8,274 bases of DNA from an uncultured Lachnospiraceae bacterium (lineage in GTDB: Bacteria > Bacillota > Clostridia > Lachnospirales > Lachnospiraceae): positions 1 through 8,274 of the forward strand of contig CAJLUP010000081.1 in NCBI GenBank assembly GCA_905209865.1. The letters are read 5' to 3'. The notes below the pieces were generated by a model. That model searched no databases and was not told the DNA's origin. It saw only the letters and a list, made by a program, of their open reading frames with translations. How positions within the stretch are numbered: position 1 is the stretch's first letter; every line of letters begins with the position of its first letter. Positions 5,241 through 8,274 of this stretch are shown in pieces. Both the position numbers and the translations under genes were made by a program.

Positions 5241-6140
5241 TCACTCCATTTCTTTTACAATTCCTTTTTCCTCAAGAAATACCGGTCTGTAAGAAAGCTT
5301 TGCCTTGCGAAGTCCCTCGGCTCCGGTATCTTCTTCCCGATTTACATATTCGTACTCCATACATTCATGCTGTACAAACTGCTGATTAATCATCGGATAT
5401 GCTCCGTCCACCTCAGCGAACGCCTTTTCAATATGAACAACAAACGTATCGTCACTGACAGGCTCTCCGACCGTAAATGCCACGATTTGTCCGCCTGCCT
5501 TTAATACGCCTCCTCTTAATCCGAGTTCTTTATACAGACGCAGAGAATTGAGCGTCACGCACATCTCCGCATTTTTTTCCGGATCATCTTCGCATCCGTT
5601 CTTATTTCTCCATTTCAAAGCCATCTGAAAACAGTCTTCCACGTTATCATCTGTCAGCGTTTCGTAACTCCAGTCAGGATAAAGATTTTTAAACTTATTA
5701 ATGTGATTTCTCTTTGCATGAAGTTTTTTCCCTGCCAAAGAAGCCAGCTTCTCTGTCTCATACACATAATCTGCCAGATCTCTGTTATACTCAATCGCAA
5801 ATTTGTGCGGATACCACTCTTCCATCTGTGCAAACATGCCAGGAGTCACATTGTATAGTATAAAAGGAACTTCTTTTTCCCTGCAATATTCCATAAGAAA
5901 TTCAAGCGCTTTCTTAACATTTGCCGGTTCTCCCGCCGGATAAGTGAAGGCGATCCCTCTTCCGCTGTCTCTAAAAACAAGAGTATCTTCAATGATCGCA
6001 TACTGCACTTTATAATGTCTGGACCAAAGATACACATTTACAAATGTTCTTTCACAGCTCCTGCTCGGCGCCTTCTTAAAATAAGTAGAGATGATCTCTT
6101 TATCTTCCAGCTCCGGACGTTTAAAAGTCGGTTCTGTCAT
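5241..6140 (-). CDS. DUF2156 (LPG-synthase C-terminal-like, GNAT fold) protein
   Basis: The 299-residue soluble protein resembles the DUF2156 family, whose fold is that of the catalytic domain of MprF-type phosphatidylglycerol lysyltransferases (tandem GNAT domains). Features that point there are the N-terminal half with SCERTFVNVYLWSRHY (about 28-43) and an LVFRDSGRGIAFTYPAG strand pair (about 54-70), the linker LAGKKLHAKRNHINKFKNLYP (about 135-155, K/R-rich), then AGGQIVAFTVGEPVSDDTFVVHIEKA (about 215-240), GAYPMINQQFVQH (about 246-258) and the closing YVNREEDTGAEGLRKAKLSYRP (about 264-285). There is no membrane segment, so unlike MprF it is not a flippase. Stand-alone members are of unknown activity; an aminoacyl-tRNA or acyl-CoA dependent transfer is only an inference. 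The GGAGGG ribosome site overlaps the prfA stop codon and the gap is 5 bases, so its translation is tied to prfA. Confidence 0.85.
   Translation of the reverse strand: MTEPTFKRPELEDKEIISTYFKKAPSRSCERTFVNVYLWSRHYKVQYAIIEDTLVFRDSGRGIAFTYPAGEPANVKKALEFLMEYCREKEVPFILYNVTPGMFAQMEEWYPHKFAIEYNRDLADYVYETEKLASLAGKKLHAKRNHINKFKNLYPDWSYETLTDDNVEDCFQMALKWRNKNGCEDDPEKNAEMCVTLNSLRLYKELGLRGGVLKAGGQIVAFTVGEPVSDDTFVVHIEKAFAEVDGAYPMINQQFVQHECMEYEYVNREEDTGAEGLRKAKLSYRPVFLEEKGIVKEME
5244..5247 (-). promoter_or_regulatory. Ribosome binding site deciding the aminotransferase start
   Basis: GGAG on the minus strand lies 8 bases before the ATG at 5235 and within the final codons of the DUF2156 gene. The alternative GTG start at 5244 would begin with the last base of this site and has no good site of its own. 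Confidence 0.75.
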
Positions 6141-6145
6141 ACGTT

Positions 6146-7216
6146 CTATCCCTCCATTTTCGCCAGCTTGGCCGTTTGGTCTGCCGCGATCAAACTGTCA
6201 ATGATCTCATCTAAATCTCCGTTTAATATCGTATCTAACTTGTGCAAAGTCAGCTTAATACGATGATCTGTAACTCGTCCCTGCGGAAAATTATAAGTTC
6301 TGATCTTTTCCGAACGATCTCCTGTACCGATCTGACTTCTTCTCGCCTCTGCCTCTGAAGCCTGTTTCTTCTCCATCTCTAAATCATACAATTTTGAACG
6401 GAGCAGGCGGAACGCTTTTTCTTTATTCTGAAGCTGTGATTTCTCTGTCTGACTGTAAATTACAATTCCTGTCGGATAATGAGTCAGACGAACCGCAGAG
6501 TCTGTTGTATTGACACACTGTCCTCCATTTCCCGAGGCGCGCATAACATCAATACGAATATCTTTCTCATCGATCACTACGTCAACTTCTTCTGCCTCCG
6601 GCATGATCGCAACCGTGATCGTAGAAGTATGGATACGTCCGCCGCTCTCTGTCTCAGGAACACGCTGAACCCTGTGAACTCCGCTTTCATATTTCAATCT
6701 GGAATAAGCTCCCTGTCCTGTAATCATAAATACACACTCTTTGAATCCGCCGATTCCGTTTTCATTCAAAGAGATCATCTCTGTTTTCCATCTGCGGCTG
6801 TCTGCGTAGTGAACGTACATCCGATAAACTTCGGCTGCAAAAAGAGCCGCTTCATCTCCGCCCGCACCCGCTCGAATCTCAACGATAACGTTCTTATCAT
6901 CATTCGGGTCTTTCGGAAGAAGGAGGATCTTCAATTCCTGTTCCAGTTCTTCCACCCGTTTTCTCGAATCATTCAGTTCTTCTTTCGCAAGCTCTCTCAT
7001 TTCCTCATCAGACTCTTCTTCAAGCATTGCCAGACTGTCGTCAATGTTCTGTTTACATTGCTTGTACTCATTATAAGCCTCCACGATCGGTGCAAGATCA
7101 CTTTGCTCCTTCATCAATTTTCTGAACCTTACAGGATCGTCTGCCACACCCGGTTCCTGCAGTTCTCCCATAACTTCTTCATATCGAATCAACAAATCTT
7201 CTAATCTGTCAAACAT
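6146..7216 (-). CDS. prfA: Peptide chain release factor 1
   Basis: RF1 reads UAA and UAG stop codons and triggers peptidyl-tRNA hydrolysis on the ribosome. The 356-residue length is typical. The acidic, helical domain 1 occupies about residues 1-105 (EEESDEEMRELAKEE region). It is followed by VEIRAGAGGDEAALFA (about 112-127) and the stop-codon reading PxT loop as PET at 187-189 within VQRVPETESGGRIHTST. The catalytic GGQ lies at 231-233 within SGNGGQCVNTTDSAVRL. The C-terminal region has GTGDRSEKIRTYNFPQGRVTDHRI. PxT rather than SPF distinguishes RF1 from RF2, and the full-length domain 1 and PxT exclude a short rescue factor. Gln233 is the residue methylated by PrmC, whose gene is just upstream. 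An AAAGGA site 8 bases before the ATG supports the start. The residues beside GGQ (Asn before, Cys after) differ slightly from the common GAGGQHVN but are within family variation. Confidence 0.97.
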   Translation of the reverse strand: MFDRLEDLLIRYEEVMGELQEPGVADDPVRFRKLMKEQSDLAPIVEAYNEYKQCKQNIDDSLAMLEEESDEEMRELAKEELNDSRKRVEELEQELKILLLPKDPNDDKNVIVEIRAGAGGDEAALFAAEVYRMYVHYADSRRWKTEMISLNENGIGGFKECVFMITGQGAYSRLKYESGVHRVQRVPETESGGRIHTSTITVAIMPEAEEVDVVIDEKDIRIDVMRASGNGGQCVNTTDSAVRLTHYPTGIVIYSQTEKSQLQNKEKAFRLLRSKLYDLEMEKKQASEAEARRSQIGTGDRSEKIRTYNFPQGRVTDHRIKLTLHKLDTILNGDLDEIIDSLIAADQTAKLAKMEG

Positions 7217-7279
7217 TTCTCTTATCCTTTCCTGTATACTTCAACTGTACACTTCCCTGTATATTTTCTATACACTTTT
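7217..7279. repeat. Degenerate short repeats in the prmC-prfA spacer
   Basis: Read on the plus strand, CTGTATACTTC (7232), CTGTACACTTC (7245), CTGTATATTTTC (7257) and CTATACACTTTTTC (7268) recur every 11-13 bases. The last two form a 17-base hairpin, TGTATA-TTTTC-TATACA (7258-7274). This 63-base spacer is the longest gap in the operon and also carries the prfA ribosome site. The role is unknown; it could be slipped-strand duplication, an RNA processing site or a binding site. Confidence 0.5.
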
Positions 7280-8155
7280 TCAACTATACATGCCATACAC
7301 GACGCGGTCAAGTCCCGCAAGATCTTTTTTCACTTCAATCTTTACATAACCTGCCTCTTGCAGCAGCCCGCTTACAGCTTCCGCCTGATCGTATCCGATC
7401 TCAAAAGCAAGCCAGCCGCCATGCTTTAAATACGTGCCGCTTTCTTTTATGATCCTTCGATAAAAATAAAGACCATCCTCTTTTCCGTCTAATGCTTCAA
7501 ATGGATCATATAGCCTTACTTCCTCTTGCAGTGTTTGTATTTCCTCCGTCCGTATGTACGGCGGGTTTGAAAGAATCATATCGAAACTTCCTTCTATATT
7601 TTCAAACAGATCGCCTTTTATAAACTCCGCTTCTATTCCCAATCTTTTCGCATTCTCAGCGGCAACTGCAAGAGCCTCTTCGGACAGATCTGCTCCTACG
7701 CCTGAAAGATCTTCTCCCGAACTTTTAGCGCCATTCTTTTCTGCATGCCAAAGCACACTAAGAAGAATACACCCTGAGCCTGTGCAAAGATCAAGCAGCC
7801 GGATCTTCCCTTTTGTTTTTCTCTCTTTTTCCAACAGACATAACGCCTGTTCCACAAGCGTCTCCGTATCCTGACGGGGAATGAGAACATGCTCATTTAC
7901 CGAAAATGTAAGTCCCATAAATTCCTGTACTCCGGTAATATGCTGAAGAGGGATCCGATCCGCCCGTCTTTGTATGCTTTCTTTATATTGAGCCGCCTCA
8001 TCTTTCGTCAGCTCTTTTTCAGGGTAGGCATAAAACAAAGCCCTGCTGATTTTTGTCACATTTTCCAACAAATACCACGCATCCAGACGGAACTCTTCAA
8101 TTCCCGCCTCTTCCAGCCGTTTTATCCCCCACGCATACGCCTCATGATAATTCAT
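7280..8155 (-). CDS. prmC: Release factor glutamine N5-methyltransferase
   Basis: PrmC uses SAM to methylate the glutamine of the GGQ motif of RF1 and RF2, which raises termination efficiency. The 291-residue protein has the N-terminal helical substrate-binding domain (about residues 1-85, including RIPLQHITGVQEFMG), then HVLIPRQDTETLVEQAL (about 89-105), SAM motif I LLDLCTGSGCILLSVL (about 120-135), the acidic motif II GVGADLSEEAL and the diagnostic catalytic NPPY at 197-200 in MILSNPPYIRTEE. The end is GGWLAFEIGYDQAEAV and DLAGLDRVVYG, also typical. The frame is open to 8185, but the ATG at 8155 has AGGAG 7 bases before it and starts with the family-like MNYHEAYAWG. It overlaps the DUF1385 gene by 14 bases. 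Between motif I and motif II there is a somewhat long segment (AEKNGAKSSGEDLSG), a small loop insertion. Confidence 0.97.
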   Translation of the reverse strand: MNYHEAYAWGIKRLEEAGIEEFRLDAWYLLENVTKISRALFYAYPEKELTKDEAAQYKESIQRRADRIPLQHITGVQEFMGLTFSVNEHVLIPRQDTETLVEQALCLLEKERKTKGKIRLLDLCTGSGCILLSVLWHAEKNGAKSSGEDLSGVGADLSEEALAVAAENAKRLGIEAEFIKGDLFENIEGSFDMILSNPPYIRTEEIQTLQEEVRLYDPFEALDGKEDGLYFYRRIIKESGTYLKHGGWLAFEIGYDQAEAVSGLLQEAGYVKIEVKKDLAGLDRVVYGMYS

Positions 8156-8273
8156 AATTATTCTCCTGCCACATACGCCAGTCAAACACTTTTTCCACCG
8201 CGCAAATCGCCACTTCGATCATACTGTCGTCCGGTTCTTTCGTCGTCATGTTCTGCCCCCACATTCCCGGTTT
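8142..8273 (-). CDS. DUF1385 membrane protein, C-terminal end (cut by window edge)
   Basis: An open frame enters from the right edge and ends at a TGA at 8144-8142, giving 43 residues. The piece PGMWGQNMTTKEPDDSMIEVA followed by ICAVEKVFDWRMWQEN matches the conserved C-terminus of DUF1385 proteins (PG-x-W-x-Q-x-x-T-x-x-EP-D-D-x-M-IEVAI). Family members are integral membrane proteins of about 300 residues, function unknown, and in Lachnospiraceae they commonly lie directly upstream of prmC, often after the ribosomal protein L31 gene. The frame overlaps the prmC start by 14 bases, indicating translational coupling. The membrane part lies outside the window. Confidence 0.85.
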   Translation of the reverse strand, partial: KPGMWGQNMTTKEPDDSMIEVAICAVEKVFDWRMWQENNYELS

Positions 8274-8274
8274 G

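Noticed and set aside
6479..7204. 241-codon open frame on the plus strand
   Set aside because: It lies wholly opposite prfA, has cysteine-, histidine- and phenylalanine-rich content of an antisense shadow, and resembles no family.
1..8274. tRNA, rRNA, CRISPR array, complete insertion sequence
   Set aside because: No cloverleaf-like sequence, regular long repeats with spacers, or transposase gene with terminal repeats was found on either strand by reading.

Overview
The window reads as chromosomal DNA from a low-to-mid GC Firmicute, most likely a gut Lachnospiraceae member. This rests on protein style, gene order (DUF1385, prmC, prfA in a row), strong AGGAG-type ribosome binding sites and TTGACA/TATAAT-type promoters. 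Genus cannot be fixed from the sequence alone. Every gene I can support lies on the minus strand, so transcription runs from the right edge to the left edge.

Right part (about 8274 down to 2100) is a compact housekeeping run: the C-terminal end of a DUF1385 membrane protein, prmC, prfA, a DUF2156 protein, a class I/II PLP aminotransferase, a HisC-type aminotransferase and a DUF368 membrane protein. Gaps are a 14-base overlap, 63, 5, 5, 31 and 3 bases, so a single operon is likely, with its promoter beyond the right edge. PrmC methylates the glutamine of the GGQ motif of release factors, and its substrate RF1 is encoded next door. DUF368 proteins are known as candidate polyprenyl-phosphate (C55-P) translocases. 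No canonical terminator follows the DUF368 gene.

Left part (about 2099 down to 1) looks accessory. A 352-base non-coding, hairpin-rich stretch precedes a TnpV-family gene typical of Tn4451-like and related mobile elements. A strong symmetrical terminator follows, then an A/T-rich class I SAM-dependent methyltransferase gene with its own near-consensus extended -10 promoter. Next come a structured 376-base intergenic block with a poly-C tract and a terminator-like hairpin, and last the N-terminal third of a TetR-family repressor that runs off the left edge. The TetR promoter (TTGACA, 17 bases, TATTAT with an upstream TG) is overlapped by two adjoining ATAAC-N3-GTTAT palindromes, which strongly suggests autorepression.

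No tRNA, rRNA, CRISPR array or complete insertion sequence was seen. Nothing here is convincingly a wholly new system. The best leads are the accessory methyltransferase/TetR module beside mobile-element debris, the tandem operator, and the two structured intergenic blocks.
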